A model generated the notes under the pieces. It was not told where the DNA came from. It saw only the letters and a program-made list of their open reading frames with translations, and ran no database searches. 64,000 nt of DNA from Pseudoxanthomonas sp. J31 (GTDB lineage: Bacteria > Pseudomonadota > Gammaproteobacteria > Xanthomonadales > Xanthomonadaceae), in assembly GCF_000510725.1 (NCBI RefSeq), contig NZ_KI783312.1, positions 228-64,227 of the forward strand, read 5' to 3'. This document shows, one piece after another, positions 44,970-56,953 of the stretch. A program made the position numbers and the translations under genes. Within the stretch, counting starts at the first letter, position 1. The number at the start of each line of letters is the position of its first letter.

Positions 44970-47060
44970 ATGAAGGCATTCTCGAAGGTTGCGTGGGCAG
45001 CGCTGGCGCTGCTCGGCGCGTTCTGTCTGGCCACGATCGCACTGCGCCGCGGCGAGCAGATCAACGCCTTGTGGATCGTGGTGGCAGCCGTATCGATCTA
45101 CCTGGCCGCATACCGCTTCTATGGCCAGTTCATCGCCAACCGGGTCATGGGACTGGATCCCACCCGGGCCACGCCCGCCGTGCTGCACAACGACGGCCTC
45201 GACTACGTGCCGACCAACAAGCACGTGCTGTTCGGCCACCACTTCGCCGCCATCGCCGGCGCAGGCCCTCTGGTCGGCCCCGTGCTCGCCGCGCAGATGG
45301 GCTACCTGCCCGGCCTGCTGTGGCTGGTGGTCGGCGTGGTGCTCGCCGGCGCGGTGCAGGACTTCATGATCCTGTTCATCTCCTCGCGCCGCGACGGCCG
45401 CTCGCTGGGCGACCTGGTGCGCGAGGAGATGGGGCCGATTCCCGGCACCATCGCCCTGTTCGGCGCCTTCCTGATCATGATCATCATCCTCGCCGTCCTG
45501 GCGATGGTGGTGGTCAAGGCGCTGGCCGAAAGCCCGTGGGGCATGTTCACGGTGATCGCGACCATGCCGATCGCGATCTTCATGGGCATCTACATGCGCT
45601 ACATCCGGCCCGGCAAGATCGGCGAGATCTCGGTCGTGGGCCTGGTGCTGCTGCTGGGCGCGATCTGGTTCGGCGGCCAGGTCGCCTCGCATCCGACCTG
45701 GGGTCCGGCCTTCACCTTCACCGCGACCCAGATCACCTGGATGCTGATCGGCTACGGCTTCGTCGCCTCGGTCCTGCCGGTGTGGCTGCTGCTGGCGCCG
45801 CGCGACTACCTATCCACCTTCCTCAAGATCGGCACCATCATCGCCCTGGCCATCGGCATCGTGGTCGTGATGCCCGAACTGCGCATGCCGGCGCTGACCG
45901 AATTCGCCGCCAGCGGCGAGGGCCCGGTGTGGAAGGGCGGCATGTTCCCGTTCCTGTTCATCACCATCGCCTGCGGCGCGGTGTCCGGCTTCCATGCCCT
46001 GATCAGCTCGGGCACCACGCCCAAGCTGCTGGCCAACGAGGGGCACGCCCGCTACATCGGCTACGGCGGCATGCTGATGGAGTCGTTCGTGGCGATCATG
46101 GCCCTGGTCGCGGCTTCGATCATCGATCCGGGCGTGTACTTCGCCATGAACAGCCCGGCGGCGGTGATCGGCGCGGACGCAGCTTCGGCCGCGGCGCACA
46201 TCACCCAGCAGTGGGGCTTCACCATCACCCCGCAGGACCTGGAGGCCACGGCCGCCGCGATCGGCGAACCGACCATCCTGCACCGCGCCGGTGGCGCGCC
46301 CACGCTGGCGGTGGGCATCGCCCAGATCCTGCACGAGGCCATCCCCAGCGGCAGCGACGCGATGATGGCGTTCTGGTACCACTTCGCGATCCTGTTCGAG
46401 GCGCTGTTCATCCTCACCGCGGTGGACGCCGGCACCCGCTCCGGCCGCTTCATGCTGCAGGACCTGCTGGGCAACTTCATCCCGGCGCTGCGCCGCACCG
46501 AGTCCTGGGGCGCCAACATCATCGCCACCGGTGGCTGCGTGGCACTGTGGGGCTACCTGCTCTACACCGGCGTGGTCGATCCGTTCGGGGGCATCCAGAC
46601 CCTGTGGCCGCTGTTCGGTATCTCCAACCAGATGCTGGCCGGCATCGCGCTCATGCTGGGCACGGTGGTGCTGTTCAAGATGAAGCGCGACCGCTACGCC
46701 TGGGTCACCGCCCTGCCCGCGGCCTGGCTGCTGATCTGCACCACCTGGGCAGGCCTGATCAAGATCTTCGACAGCAACCCGGCGCAGGGCTTCCTCGCCC
46801 AGGCACGCAAGTTCCAGGACGGTATCGCCTCCGGCCAGGTGCTGGCCCCGGCCAAGAACATGGACCAGATGCACCAGGTGGTGACCAATGCCTACGTCAA
46901 CACCGGCCTGACCGTGCTGTTCCTGCTGGTCGTGTTCTCGATCCTGTTCTACTCGATCCGCGCGATCCTGGCCGCTCGCGCCAACCCGGCGCGCACCGAC
47001 CGCGAGACCGCCTACGTCGCGCTCACCGCGGAGCAGCAGGCCGCGCAGGCCCACCTGTAA
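44970..47060 (+). CDS. cstA: Carbon starvation protein A (peptide/pyruvate transporter)
   Basis: A 696-residue inner-membrane protein with many transmembrane helices. The block [28 protein letters not shown] and the [14 protein letters not shown] motif (given in parts) define the CstA family; the length is near E. coli CstA (701). CstA members take up peptides or pyruvate and are induced on carbon starvation. GGAG eight bases before ATG 44970 fixes the start; an upstream ATG at 44943 lacks this support. It is followed after ten bases by ybdD, its normal partner. Confidence 0.94.
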   Translation: MKAFSKVAWAALALLGAFCLATIALRRGEQINALWIVVAAVSIYLAAYRFYGQFIANRVMGLDPTRATPAVLHNDGLDYVPTNKHVLFGHHFAAIAGAGPLVGPVLAAQMGYLPGLLWLVVGVVLAGAVQDFMILFISSRRDGRSLGDLVREEMGPIPGTIALFGAFLIMIIILAVLAMVVVKALAESPWGMFTVIATMPIAIFMGIYMRYIRPGKIGEISVVGLVLLLGAIWFGGQVASHPTWGPAFTFTATQITWMLIGYGFVASVLPVWLLLAPRDYLSTFLKIGTIIALAIGIVVVMPELRMPALTEFAASGEGPVWKGGMFPFLFITIACGAVSGFHALISSGTTPKLLANEGHARYIGYGGMLMESFVAIMALVAASIIDPGVYFAMNSPAAVIGADAASAAAHITQQWGFTITPQDLEATAAAIGEPTILHRAGGAPTLAVGIAQILHEAIPSGSDAMMAFWYHFAILFEALFILTAVDAGTRSGRFMLQDLLGNFIPALRRTESWGANIIATGGCVALWGYLLYTGVVDPFGGIQTLWPLFGISNQMLAGIALMLGTVVLFKMKRDRYAWVTALPAAWLLICTTWAGLIKIFDSNPAQGFLAQARKFQDGIASGQVLAPAKNMDQMHQVVTNAYVNTGLTVLFLLVVFSILFYSIRAILAARANPARTDRETAYVALTAEQQAAQAHL

Positions 47061-47070
47061 GGAGGACGCC

Positions 47071-47295
47071 ATGGGTACCCAGCTCGTCCCCGTCGCCCAC
47101 TACGCCACGCACAAGCGGGTGTGGCGGCGGCTGGTCCAGACCGCGCGGCTGTGCTGCGGCATCCCGGACTACGACAACTATGTCCGGCACATGCTGGAGA
47201 AACATCCGGACAAGGAGCCGATGGACTACAAGACCTTCTTCCGCGAGCGGCAGGAAGCCCGCTTTGGCGGACGCAGTGGATTCCGCTGCTGCTGA
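47071..47295 (+). CDS. ybdD: YbdD/YjiX-family small protein
   Basis: A 74-residue protein typical in size and sequence: [39 protein letters not shown] and the ending RCC. Members are encoded next to cstA or its paralogue btsT and are needed for the activity of the transporter in some species. AAGGAGG lies seven bases ahead of the start. A strong terminator follows. Confidence 0.93.
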   Translation: MGTQLVPVAHYATHKRVWRRLVQTARLCCGIPDYDNYVRHMLEKHPDKEPMDYKTFFRERQEARFGGRSGFRCC

Positions 47296-47319
47296 GGGTC
47301 GGAGGCAGGTGAACCCGGG

Positions 47320-47352
47320 AGGGCGAAGCGAAAGCTTCGCCCTTCTTTTTTT
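47320..47352 (+). terminator. Rho-independent terminator of cstA-ybdD
   Basis: AGGGCGAAGC-GAAA-GCTTCGCCCT followed by TCTTTTTTT, 25 bases after the ybdD stop. Ten-base perfect stem with a stable tetraloop. Confidence 0.9.
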
Positions 47353-47813
47353 CCAGGCACTCCTGCCCTGCCGTGTTGCTGTTGCTGTCATTCCGCCCGT
47401 TGCAGCGAACCTGGCATCGCCGCCACGGCGGCGCGGTGGAGGCCGTACGTCCGGGCGAAGCGAGACATGGGCCCTGCTCCGCCGTTGCGGGAAGCGCAGG
47501 GCACCGGCCGGCGCGGCCGGACGGCGAGGGGTTCGGGTTGGCGTTCTTCTTTGTTATTTCCAGGCAGCCATTCGGCGCCGGGAAGCGCCTCTTTGCACGG
47601 GCAAGGAAAAGTGACTCGCCAGCCGCGAAGCGGATGGCAAAGCATGTTTCGATGTTACCCGTGCCTTTGCAGCACGCGCAGCCCGGAGCCGCGGGACGAA
47701 TCTGGGCGGGGCCGCCTTTGTCGCGGGCATCCCCGGGTGCGCTTCGCTTACCCGGGCTACGGAAGAACCGCTTCGAGCCCCTTGTCGCGCGGCACGAGGG
47801 GCCACGAACGCCG
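47353..47813. other. Intergenic region between cstA-ybdD and the DUF819 gene
   Basis: About 460 bp between two convergent terminators. It contains one GTAG-type REP (47731-47760, minus strand). Short frames exist but show no family and include long basic/low-complexity runs; I consider it non-coding, perhaps decayed repeat DNA. Confidence 0.5.
47731..47760 (-). repeat. GTAG-type REP element (second copy)
   Basis: On the minus strand GTAGCCCGGGTAAGCGAAGCGCACCCGGGG (given as its two halves GTAGCCCGGGTAAGC and GAAGCGCACCCGGGG) starts with GTAG and carries a CCCGGGT/ACCCGGG stem. It matches the copy at 8823-8850 in order of motifs. Confidence 0.7.
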
Positions 47814-47847
47814 CAAAAAGAAAGGCGAAGCCGGGGCTTCGCCTTTC
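47814..47847 (-). terminator. Rho-independent terminator of the DUF819 gene
   Basis: AAAGGCGAAGCC-GGG-GCTTCGCCTTT with A-rich flank CAAAAAG on the left; on the minus strand this reads hairpin then CTTTTTG, about 25 bases after the stop at 47872. Confidence 0.85.
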
Positions 47848-47871
47848 CGGTGCGCGCGTCGGAGCGACGGC

Positions 47872-49131
47872 TTACTGCCCTGCCATCATCCGCAGGATCT
47901 GCCCCAGCCAGTACGCGATCATCGTGCCGGTGGCATAGCCCACCGTGCCCAGCAGCACGCCCACCGGGGCCAGCGTCGGATGGAAGGCCGCCGCCACCAC
48001 CGGCGCCGATGCGGCGGCGCCGATGTTGCCCTGCGAGCCGATCGCGAAATAGAACAGCGGCGCCCGGACCAGCCTGGCCGCCCCCCACAGCACCAGGATG
48101 TGCACGCCCATCCACACCACGCCCAGCGCCAACAGGCCGGGCCGCTCGGCCAGGCGGGTGAAGTCCATCTGCATGCCGATGCTGGCGATCAGGAAGTACA
48201 GGCACGCGCTGCCGATCTTGGCCATGCCCGCGTTTTCCAGCCGCCGCACCGGGGTGAAGCTCAGCCCCAGGCCGGCGAAGGTGGCCAGCAGCACCACCCA
48301 GACGAAGGCCGAGTCCAGGCTGTACTGGCTGGCGTTGGGCACGTGCGCGCCGAACCAGGCGGCCACCGGCTCGGACACGGCGTGGGCCGCGCCGACGATG
48401 CCGAAGCCGATGCCCAGGATCACCATCAGGTCGGTGAGGGTCGGGATGCGCGCGTTGGCCGCCTCGTAGGCCTCCAGGCGCTTCTTCATCTCGTCGATGG
48501 CCGAGGTGTCGGCGCCGCTGCGCGCGTCGATGCTGGCCGCGCGCCCGGCCAGGAACAGCAGCACGGCCATCCAGCTGTTGGCGATGGCCACGTCCACCAC
48601 CGCGAACTGGCCGAACAGGGTGGCGTCGACCTGGTACACCTCGCGGATCGCCACCATGTTGGCGCCGCCGCCGATCCAGCTGCCGGCCAGCGCCGCCATG
48701 CCCTTCCACACCTCGCCGGCCACCACGTCCGGCCAGAACCACTGGAACAGCTGGAAGGCCACGATCGCGCCCAGGAACAGGCCGAAGGTGGCGGCGCAGA
48801 ACACGAACAGCAGCCGTGGACCGAGCCTGAGCACGCCCTTCAGGTCGATGGTCATGGTCAGCAGGACCAGGGCCACCGGCAGCAGCACGCGGCTGCCGAT
48901 CGGGTTGTAGACCGCGCCCTGGCTGCCGTCGATCAGGCCAACGGTGTTGTAGATCGCCGGCACGAAGTAGCACAGCAGCAGCGCCGGCACCCAGGCGAAG
49001 AACTTCTTCCAGAACGGGGTGGGCCCGCTGGCCAGCCAGAAGATCAGGCCCAGGGTGGCCGCGATCAGGCCGAACACGACGATGTCGTTGGCGATCAGGG
49101 CAGTCGACGTTTCGGCGGTTTCGGGCGCCAT
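47872..49131 (-). CDS. DUF819-family multi-pass membrane protein
   Basis: A 419-residue protein with about eleven transmembrane segments. Family features include SWIGGGANMVAIREVYQVD, VVDVAIANSWM and, near the end, GSQGNIGAAASAPVVAAAFHP. DUF819 proteins resemble sodium-dependent transporters of the CPA/BART kind, but the substrate is unknown. ATG 49131 with GGAG close upstream is preferred over the start at 49170. It lies downstream of the S9 peptidase gene on the same strand, 75 bp apart, so read-through is possible. Confidence 0.82.
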   Translation of the reverse strand: MAPETAETSTALIANDIVVFGLIAATLGLIFWLASGPTPFWKKFFAWVPALLLCYFVPAIYNTVGLIDGSQGAVYNPIGSRVLLPVALVLLTMTIDLKGVLRLGPRLLFVFCAATFGLFLGAIVAFQLFQWFWPDVVAGEVWKGMAALAGSWIGGGANMVAIREVYQVDATLFGQFAVVDVAIANSWMAVLLFLAGRAASIDARSGADTSAIDEMKKRLEAYEAANARIPTLTDLMVILGIGFGIVGAAHAVSEPVAAWFGAHVPNASQYSLDSAFVWVVLLATFAGLGLSFTPVRRLENAGMAKIGSACLYFLIASIGMQMDFTRLAERPGLLALGVVWMGVHILVLWGAARLVRAPLFYFAIGSQGNIGAAASAPVVAAAFHPTLAPVGVLLGTVGYATGTMIAYWLGQILRMMAGQ

Positions 49132-49206
49132 GTACAGCTCCGTTGCTTGCGGTGCGGCGGGGCCGCGCAAAGCGGAAAGCCGGCTCGCGCCGGCTTTCCG
49201 TCTGGT

Positions 49207-51300
<2,094 letters not shown>

Positions 51301-51410
51301 CGGGGACTCCTTGGAATGAAGGCGATCCCGGATGCTAGGCAGCGCCGCCGGGCCGGCGCAAAGGCGGAAGGTCATGCCGGCCTTCCGCCCGGTTTGCCGA
51401 GCCTGCCGGC

Positions 51411-53363
51411 TCAGCCCGCCTGTTCTGCGCGCTTGCCGGTGCGGTACAGCAGCCAGCCGACCAGGGCCAGCACCACCAGACCCACCCACTGCCCGGCGGC
51501 GCCCAGGTCCACCGGCAGCGCCAGCACCTCGGCGTCCTGGCTGATCACGATCGGCAGGGCGATGCCGATGCCCATCAGCGCCTCGCCGGTGATCAGGCCG
51601 GCCGAGAACAGCACGCCGGGACGGTGCACGCGGTCCAGCGCCGCCTCGTCGTCGGGGCTGGCCTTGTGGAAGCGCTCGACCAGGTGCGCCAGCAGGCCGC
51701 CGAGGAAGATCGGCACCATCAGTTCCAGCGGCAGGTAGATGCCGATGGCCGCGGCCAGCACCGGCACGCGGAAGCGCTTGCCGGTCTTCTTCAGCCAGCC
51801 GTCGATCGCGATCACGATCGCGCCGATCACCGCGCCGATGCCGATCATGGTCCACGGCAGCTCGCCGCCGAACAGGCCCTTGGCCACCGAGGCCATCAGG
51901 TTGGCCTGCGGCGCCGGCAGGGTCTTGGAGCCGATGCCGTAGGCCTCCTGCAGCAGGTTCAGCACCGGGGCCATGATCAGCGCGCAGGAGAAGGCGCCGA
52001 TGCCCAGCATCAGCTGCTGCTTCCACGGGGTGGCGCCGACCAGGTAGCCGGTCTTCAGGTCCTGCAGGTTGTCGCCGCCCACGGCCGCGGCGCAGCACAC
52101 CACCGCGCCGATCATGATCGCCGCGACCGCGCCCAGCGGCGCGCCGCCGACCTGGGTCTGGCCGTCGGCGCCCAGCAGCACCAGCAGCACCACCGAGGCG
52201 AACAGGATGGTGGCGATGGTGATGCCCGAGACCGGGTTGTTGGACGAGCCGACCAGGCCGGCCAGGTAGCCGGACACGGACACGAACAGGAAGCCGGCCG
52301 CGATCATGATCAGGGTCATGGCCAGGCTGGCCACCCAGAAGCCGACGATGGCGTGGTACAGCAGCCACAGCGGCACCACGAAGGCCACCAGCGCCAACAG
52401 CATCCACTTCATCGGCAGGTCGCGGTCGGTCTCGGCGATCACCGCGCCGTGCATCGCGCCCTTGCGCGCGGCGGCGAAGCCGCTCTTGATGCCGGCCAGC
52501 AGGGAGTTGCGCAGCGAGAACAGGGTCCACACGCCGCCGATCAGCATCGCGCCCACGCCCAGGAAGCGGACCTTGGCCGACCAGATGGCGAAGGCCGCGT
52601 CAGCCGCCGGTGCACCGGCAATCGCGCTGGCCAGGGCCGGATCGCTGTCGAGGAAGAAGGCGTGGTACAGCGGGATGGCGATGTGCCAGGACAGGATCGC
52701 GCCGGACAGCACCACGATGCCCACGTTCAGGCCGACGATGTAACCCACGCCCAGCAGCGCCGGCGACAGGCCGGTGCCGAGATAGCCGATCACCTTGTTG
52801 TTGGCGAAGTAGCCGGCCACCGCCCAGCTGTCCGGGATCAGGCGCAGGCCGTTGGCGGCGGCCAGCTTGACCAGGCCACCGATGGCGGCGGAGATGCCGA
52901 GGATCTTCAGGCCCGGGCCGGGATTCTCGCCGGCCTTGAGCACTTCGGCCGCGGCCTTGCCCTCGGGGAACGGCAGCGGCTCCTCGACGATCATCGTGCG
53001 CCGCAGCGGCACCGAGAACAGCACGCCCAGCAGGCCGCCGAGGCCGGCGATGCCCAGTACCCACCAGTAGTCGAAGTCCGGCCAGTAGCCCATCAGGACC
53101 AGGGCGGGGATGGTGAAGATCACGCCGGCGGCGATCGACGAGCCGGCCGAGGCGCCGGTCTGGACGATGTTGTTCTCCAGGATGGTGCCGCCGCCCAGCA
53201 GGCGCAGCACGCCCATGGACACCACCGCCGCGGGGATCGCGGTGGCCACGGTCAGGCCGGCGAACAGGCCGAGGTAGGCATTGGCCGCCGACAGCACCAC
53301 CGCGAGCACGATGGCGAGGACGACGGCGCGGAAAGTCAACTGTGGCGTGCCCGGGCCGGCCAT
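51411..53363 (-). CDS. OPT-family oligopeptide transporter
   Basis: A 650-residue inner-membrane protein with about fifteen hydrophobic segments. OPT family marks are the N-terminal SAANAYLGLFAGLTVATAIPAAV, the NNIVQTGASAGSSIAAGVIF stretch (in parts) and the acidic loop EEPLPFPEGKAAAEVL. Bacterial members import peptides or, in the YSL branch, metal chelates; the S9 peptidase downstream favours peptides. AGGGG lies upstream of ATG 53363. The 110-bp gap to the peptidase gene has no terminator that I can see. Confidence 0.9.
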   Translation of the reverse strand: MAGPGTPQLTFRAVVLAIVLAVVLSAANAYLGLFAGLTVATAIPAAVVSMGVLRLLGGGTILENNIVQTGASAGSSIAAGVIFTIPALVLMGYWPDFDYWWVLGIAGLGGLLGVLFSVPLRRTMIVEEPLPFPEGKAAAEVLKAGENPGPGLKILGISAAIGGLVKLAAANGLRLIPDSWAVAGYFANNKVIGYLGTGLSPALLGVGYIVGLNVGIVVLSGAILSWHIAIPLYHAFFLDSDPALASAIAGAPAADAAFAIWSAKVRFLGVGAMLIGGVWTLFSLRNSLLAGIKSGFAAARKGAMHGAVIAETDRDLPMKWMLLALVAFVVPLWLLYHAIVGFWVASLAMTLIMIAAGFLFVSVSGYLAGLVGSSNNPVSGITIATILFASVVLLVLLGADGQTQVGGAPLGAVAAIMIGAVVCCAAAVGGDNLQDLKTGYLVGATPWKQQLMLGIGAFSCALIMAPVLNLLQEAYGIGSKTLPAPQANLMASVAKGLFGGELPWTMIGIGAVIGAIVIAIDGWLKKTGKRFRVPVLAAAIGIYLPLELMVPIFLGGLLAHLVERFHKASPDDEAALDRVHRPGVLFSAGLITGEALMGIGIALPIVISQDAEVLALPVDLGAAGQWVGLVVLALVGWLLYRTGKRAEQAG

Positions 53364-53542
53364 TCTGTTACCCCTGCATACAAAGAGGCCGCCACGTTAT
53401 CGGCCCCGGGGCGGCAGGTCCAGTACCGGTGCCGTCCCTTTCCGGACCGGCAGGCGCACAAACGCGGCGCGGACGGCCAGGGCCGTCCGCGCCGGGACAT
53501 TCCGGGACCGGGCCGGCGCCGCCGGGGCGGCGCGGGCCGGCT

Positions 53543-53563
53543 AATTCCGCGCCTGTATTCCAG
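53543..53563. repeat. 21-bp direct repeat, copy 1 (next to the ssb stop)
   Basis: AATTCCGCGCCTGTATTCCAG abuts the last codon of ssb on its downstream side (the ssb stop starts at 53564). The identical 21 bases occur at 54419-54439 in the same orientation. Confidence 0.9.
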
Positions 53564-54067
53564 TCAGAACGGGATGTCGTCGTCGGCGAAGCCGTCGTCG
53601 AAGCCGCCCGCCGCCGGGGCGGCCGGGGCCGGCGCCGGGGCGCTGCGCTGGCCGCCACCGTACTCGCGGCGCGGCGGGGCGCTGCGCTGCGGCCGGTCGC
53701 CGCCGGCATAGCCACCCTCGCCGCCACCGCCGCCACGGCCACCGAGCATCTGCATCTCGTCGGCGATGATCTCGGTGATGTAGCGCTCCTGGCCGTCCTG
53801 GCCGGTGAACTTGTCGTAGCGGATCGAGCCTTCCACGTAGCACTGCGAGCCCTTGCGCAGGTACTCGCCGGCGATCTCGCCGAGCTTGCCGAAGAACTTC
53901 ACCCGGTGCCACTCTGTGCGCTCCTGGGTGTTGCCATCGCGGTCCTTGCGCACGCTGGTGGTGGCCAGGCGGATGGTGGTCACGGCCATGCCGGACTGCG
54001 TGTACTTGGTTTCGGGATCGTCGCCGAGGTTGCCGACCAGGATCACCTTGTTGATGCCGCGCGCCAT
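53564..54067 (-). CDS. ssb: Single-stranded DNA-binding protein
   Basis: A 167-residue SSB with an N-terminal OB fold ([15 protein letters not shown], then [20 protein letters not shown] in part and QMLGG), a Gly-rich then Pro/Ala-rich linker, and the acidic tip DDDIPF that docks repair and replication proteins. Length and tip are normal. TATACT on the minus strand at 54122-54117 may be its -10 box. The gene is framed by an exact 21-bp direct repeat. Confidence 0.96.
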   Translation of the reverse strand: MARGINKVILVGNLGDDPETKYTQSGMAVTTIRLATTSVRKDRDGNTQERTEWHRVKFFGKLGEIAGEYLRKGSQCYVEGSIRYDKFTGQDGQERYITEIIADEMQMLGGRGGGGGEGGYAGGDRPQRSAPPRREYGGGQRSAPAPAPAAPAAGGFDDGFADDDIPF

Positions 54068-54293
54068 AGTTCTGATTCCGTGTGCAGGACCCGACCGGAT
54101 CCGGGGAAGGTAGGAGAGTATAGCCGCCCCTCCCGCGCCATCGCCGGAGAGCGGATCCTTGCGTAGGGATATTCCGCAGGTGCGTGCCGATCCCTGCGCC
54201 CGGCCCCGCGTTGCCCGCCCGTGGCCGGCGGACCGCCCCGCTTCCGTCGCGGCCAGCCTGCCCCTGCCCACGCTCCGGCCCAAGGCAGGACCA

Positions 54294-54329
54294 CGCGCTG
54301 CGCGTTCAGGTATCCGAACGCGCAGCGCG
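54294..54329. repeat. Perfect 14-bp inverted repeat in the ssb-ispB interval
   Basis: CGCGCTGCGCGTTC (54294-54307) and GAACGCGCAGCGCG (54316-54329) are exact reverse complements around the 8-base loop AGGTATCC. There is no T-run on either side, and the genes diverge, so a terminator is unlikely. It could be a protein-binding palindrome or a structured 5' leader of either transcript. Confidence 0.75.
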
Positions 54330-54390
54330 CCCCGCGCCAGGCAGGCACCGGTCCGAAGGGCGCGCCAGTGGCCAGCCCCCCCCACCCTGC

Positions 54391-54421
54391 TTGGGGCTGC
54401 CCGCTGCCGGCGGCTTATAAT
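54391..54421 (+). promoter_or_regulatory. Probable promoter of ispB
   Basis: A perfect TATAAT (54416-54421) stands about 28 bases before the ispB start. A -35-like TTGGGG at 54391-54396 leaves a 19-base spacer, longer than ideal. The second copy of the 21-bp repeat begins inside the TATAAT. Confidence 0.5.
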
Positions 54422-54439
54422 TCCGCGCCTGTATTCCAG
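54419..54439. repeat. 21-bp direct repeat, copy 2 (ispB promoter)
   Basis: The same AATTCCGCGCCTGTATTCCAG as at 53543-53563, here covering the end of the -10 box and the likely transcription start of ispB. The copies are 876 bases apart, start to start. Confidence 0.9.
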
Positions 54440-54448
54440 GCGGCCAGC

Positions 54449-55456
54449 ATGGCAGACCACTTCAGCTCCCCCTCCTACGCCTCCCTGCCCCAGATCCAGG
54501 CCCTCGCGGCCGCCGACATGGCCGCGGTCGACAGCCTGATCCGCACCCGCCTGGCGTCGGACGTGGTCCTGATCAACCAGATCGCCGAGCACATCGTCTC
54601 GGCCGGCGGCAAGCGCCTGCGCCCGATGCTGGTGGTGCTGGCCGGGCAGGCCACCGCCGGCAGCTTCGGCACCACCGCCGACCACCACCAGCTGGCGGCG
54701 ATCATCGAGTTCATCCACACCTCCACCCTGCTGCACGACGACGTGGTCGACGAATCCGACCTGCGCCGCGGCCGCAGCACCGCCAACGCGATCTGGGGCA
54801 ACGCCGCCAGCGTGCTGGTCGGCGACTTCCTGTACTCGCGCAGCTTCCAGCTGATGGTCGAGCTGGACCGGATGGAGGTGATGCAGGTGCTGGCCGACAC
54901 CACCAACCGCATCGCCGAAGGCGAGGTGCTGCAGCTGCTGCACGTGCGCAACCCGGACACCGACGAGGCCGCCTACCTGCGCGTGATCGAGCGCAAGACC
55001 GCGGTGCTGTTCGCCGCCGGCACCCGCCTGGGCGCGCTGGCCTCCAATGCCGACGCCGCCACCCAGCAGGCGCTGTACGACTACGGCATGGCCCTGGGCT
55101 ATGCCTTCCAGATCGCCGACGACGTGCTCGACTACACCGCCGATGCCGCCACCCTGGGCAAGAACCTCGGCGACGACCTGGCCGAGGGCAAGGCCACCCT
55201 GCCGCTGATCCACGCCATGACCCATTCCGGCGAGGCCACCCGCCAGCGCCTGCGCCAGATCGTGCAGGAAGGCGACACCTCGGCCATGGACGAGGTGCTG
55301 GCCGCGATCCGCGCCACCGGCGGCCTGGAGTACAGCCGCAAGCGCGCGATGGACTACGCCGCCGAGGCCGAGGCGGCGCTTGCCGGGCTGCCGGAGAGCG
55401 AGGCCCTGCAGGCGCTGCGCGGCCTGGCCCGCTACGCGGTCGAGCGCAGCCACTGA
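54449..55456 (+). CDS. ispB: Octaprenyl (polyprenyl) diphosphate synthase
   Basis: A 335-residue trans-prenyltransferase that extends FPP with isopentenyl units to make the ubiquinone side chain. The first Asp-rich motif is [15 protein letters not shown], the second QIADDVLDY, with GGKRLRPML and the KT pair (RKTAVLF) for substrate phosphates. The chain length (usually C40) is an inference from family. It follows a TATAAT promoter closely, with a leader of only about 20 bases, and stands alone on its strand. Confidence 0.95.
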   Translation: MADHFSSPSYASLPQIQALAAADMAAVDSLIRTRLASDVVLINQIAEHIVSAGGKRLRPMLVVLAGQATAGSFGTTADHHQLAAIIEFIHTSTLLHDDVVDESDLRRGRSTANAIWGNAASVLVGDFLYSRSFQLMVELDRMEVMQVLADTTNRIAEGEVLQLLHVRNPDTDEAAYLRVIERKTAVLFAAGTRLGALASNADAATQQALYDYGMALGYAFQIADDVLDYTADAATLGKNLGDDLAEGKATLPLIHAMTHSGEATRQRLRQIVQEGDTSAMDEVLAAIRATGGLEYSRKRAMDYAAEAEAALAGLPESEALQALRGLARYAVERSH

Positions 55457-55564
55457 TCCCCGGGGCCGCCGCGCGGCCCATCCCTTTGCACCTGCGCGCG
55501 CGGCCCGTCCGCGCGCCGCACCGCGGCCTGCCGCAGTGCACCCCCGCGGCCCCGGCTACGTCGC

Positions 55565-56953
55565 TCAGGCCACGCCAAGCCCGGGAATGGCGCTGATGCC
55601 GTCCGGATCGAACCCGGCCAGGGCCGCGAAGTGGCGGCCTCGCTCGGTGTAGTCGCGATAGGCGCCGAAACTCGGCGCGCCCGGCGACAGCAGGACCAGG
55701 CCGCGGCCGGCCAGCAGCCGCTGCGCGCGGGCCACCGCGTCGGCCAGGTCGTCGGCCGCTTCCAGCGCGAACAGGCCCTCGGCGGCCAGCGGTGCCAGCA
55801 AGTCATGGATGCGCGGGCCATTGGCGCCCATGGTGACCACCGCCCGTGGCGGCTGCGCACGCAGGCGCTCGGCGAAGCCGTGCCAGTCCAGGCCGCGGTC
55901 GTGGCCGCCCAGCAGGATCGCCACCGGCGAGCCGCGATGGCAGTCCAGCGCCGCCAGGCTGGCGTGCGGGGTGGTGCTGATCGAATCGTTGACGTAGCCG
56001 ATGCCGTCGCGCTCGCCCAGCCACTGCAGGCGGTGCGGCAGCGGGCGGAAGTCCATCGCCGCCGGCGCCAGCGGCGCGGCGTCCACGCCCAGCGCCTCGA
56101 TCGCCGCCAGCACCGCGCACAGGTTGCCGCGGTTGTGGCGCCCGGGCAGCGGCACGGCCGCGGTGTCGAACACGAAGGCGTCGCCGCGGTACAGGGCGTC
56201 GTCGCGCAGGTGCCAGCCGTCCTCGCGGTTGAACCACACGATGCGGCTGTCCGGAAGCTGCAGTCGCGCCAGGCGCGGATCGGCGGCGTTGAGCACCGCG
56301 ATGCGCGGCCGCGCTCCGGTGACCAGGCGCAGCTTGTCCTCGATGTAGCGGTCTTCGCTGCCGTGCCAGTCCAGGTGCTCGGGGAACAGGTTGAGCACCA
56401 CCGCCACCTCCGGATGCGCACCACTGCGGGCGACGTCGCCGGTCTGATAGCTGGACAGTTCGATCGCCCAGAACTCCGGCGCCGGTTGCGGATCCAGTAC
56501 TTCGAGCAATGGCAGGCCGATGTTGCCGGCCAGGGCGGTGCTGTGGCCGCCGGCGCGCAGCAGGTGGGCCAGCAGCGAGGTGGTGGTGCTCTTGCCCTTG
56601 GTGCCGGTCACGCACACGGTGCGTGCATCGGCATGCTCGCCGAACCACAGCGTGGTCCCGCCAATGAAGCACGTGCCGCGCGCGGCGGCGGCCAGGGCCT
56701 CGGGCTTGTACGGGCTGATGCCCGGCGACTTCACCACGATGTCGAACGCGGCCAGCGCATCGGCATCGACCTGGGTGCGCGGCTGCAGCAGCGGATCGCC
56801 CAGGCCGGCGACGGTGGCCGCCTCGGCCTCGTTGCAGAACAGCGCCAGCGGCAGCTGCGGCAGCCGCGTGCGGACCGCCTTCCAGGCGGCGCGGCCTTCG
56901 CGCCCCCAGCCCCACAACGCGACGCGCCGTCCCTCAAGCTGCGAAATGCGCAC
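55565..56953 (-). CDS. murD2: UDP-N-acetylmuramoyl-L-alanine--L-glutamate ligase
   Basis: A 462-residue Mur ligase. In xanthomonads MurD2 adds L-glutamate, not D-glutamate, to UDP-MurNAc-L-alanine; MurL then epimerizes the residue. The sequence has a Rossmann-like N-domain ([10 protein letters not shown]), the ATP loop GTKGKSTTT, the central GNIG and SSYQT motifs and [12 protein letters not shown], all typical of MurD-like ligases. The assignment as MurD2 rests on the partner gene murL, whose 3' end overlaps its start by 20 bases. In a genome with this pair the classic MurD/MurI route may be absent or duplicated; that cannot be seen here. Confidence 0.9.
   Translation of the reverse strand: MRISQLEGRRVALWGWGREGRAAWKAVRTRLPQLPLALFCNEAEAATVAGLGDPLLQPRTQVDADALAAFDIVVKSPGISPYKPEALAAAARGTCFIGGTTLWFGEHADARTVCVTGTKGKSTTTSLLAHLLRAGGHSTALAGNIGLPLLEVLDPQPAPEFWAIELSSYQTGDVARSGAHPEVAVVLNLFPEHLDWHGSEDRYIEDKLRLVTGARPRIAVLNAADPRLARLQLPDSRIVWFNREDGWHLRDDALYRGDAFVFDTAAVPLPGRHNRGNLCAVLAAIEALGVDAAPLAPAAMDFRPLPHRLQWLGERDGIGYVNDSISTTPHASLAALDCHRGSPVAILLGGHDRGLDWHGFAERLRAQPPRAVVTMGANGPRIHDLLAPLAAEGLFALEAADDLADAVARAQRLLAGRGLVLLSPGAPSFGAYRDYTERGRHFAALAGFDPDGISAIPGLGVA

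Noticed and set aside
44943-47614. Long alternative plus-strand frame across cstA
   Set aside because: Arg/Gly/His-rich shadow in the +1/+2 frame of cstA without any family motif.
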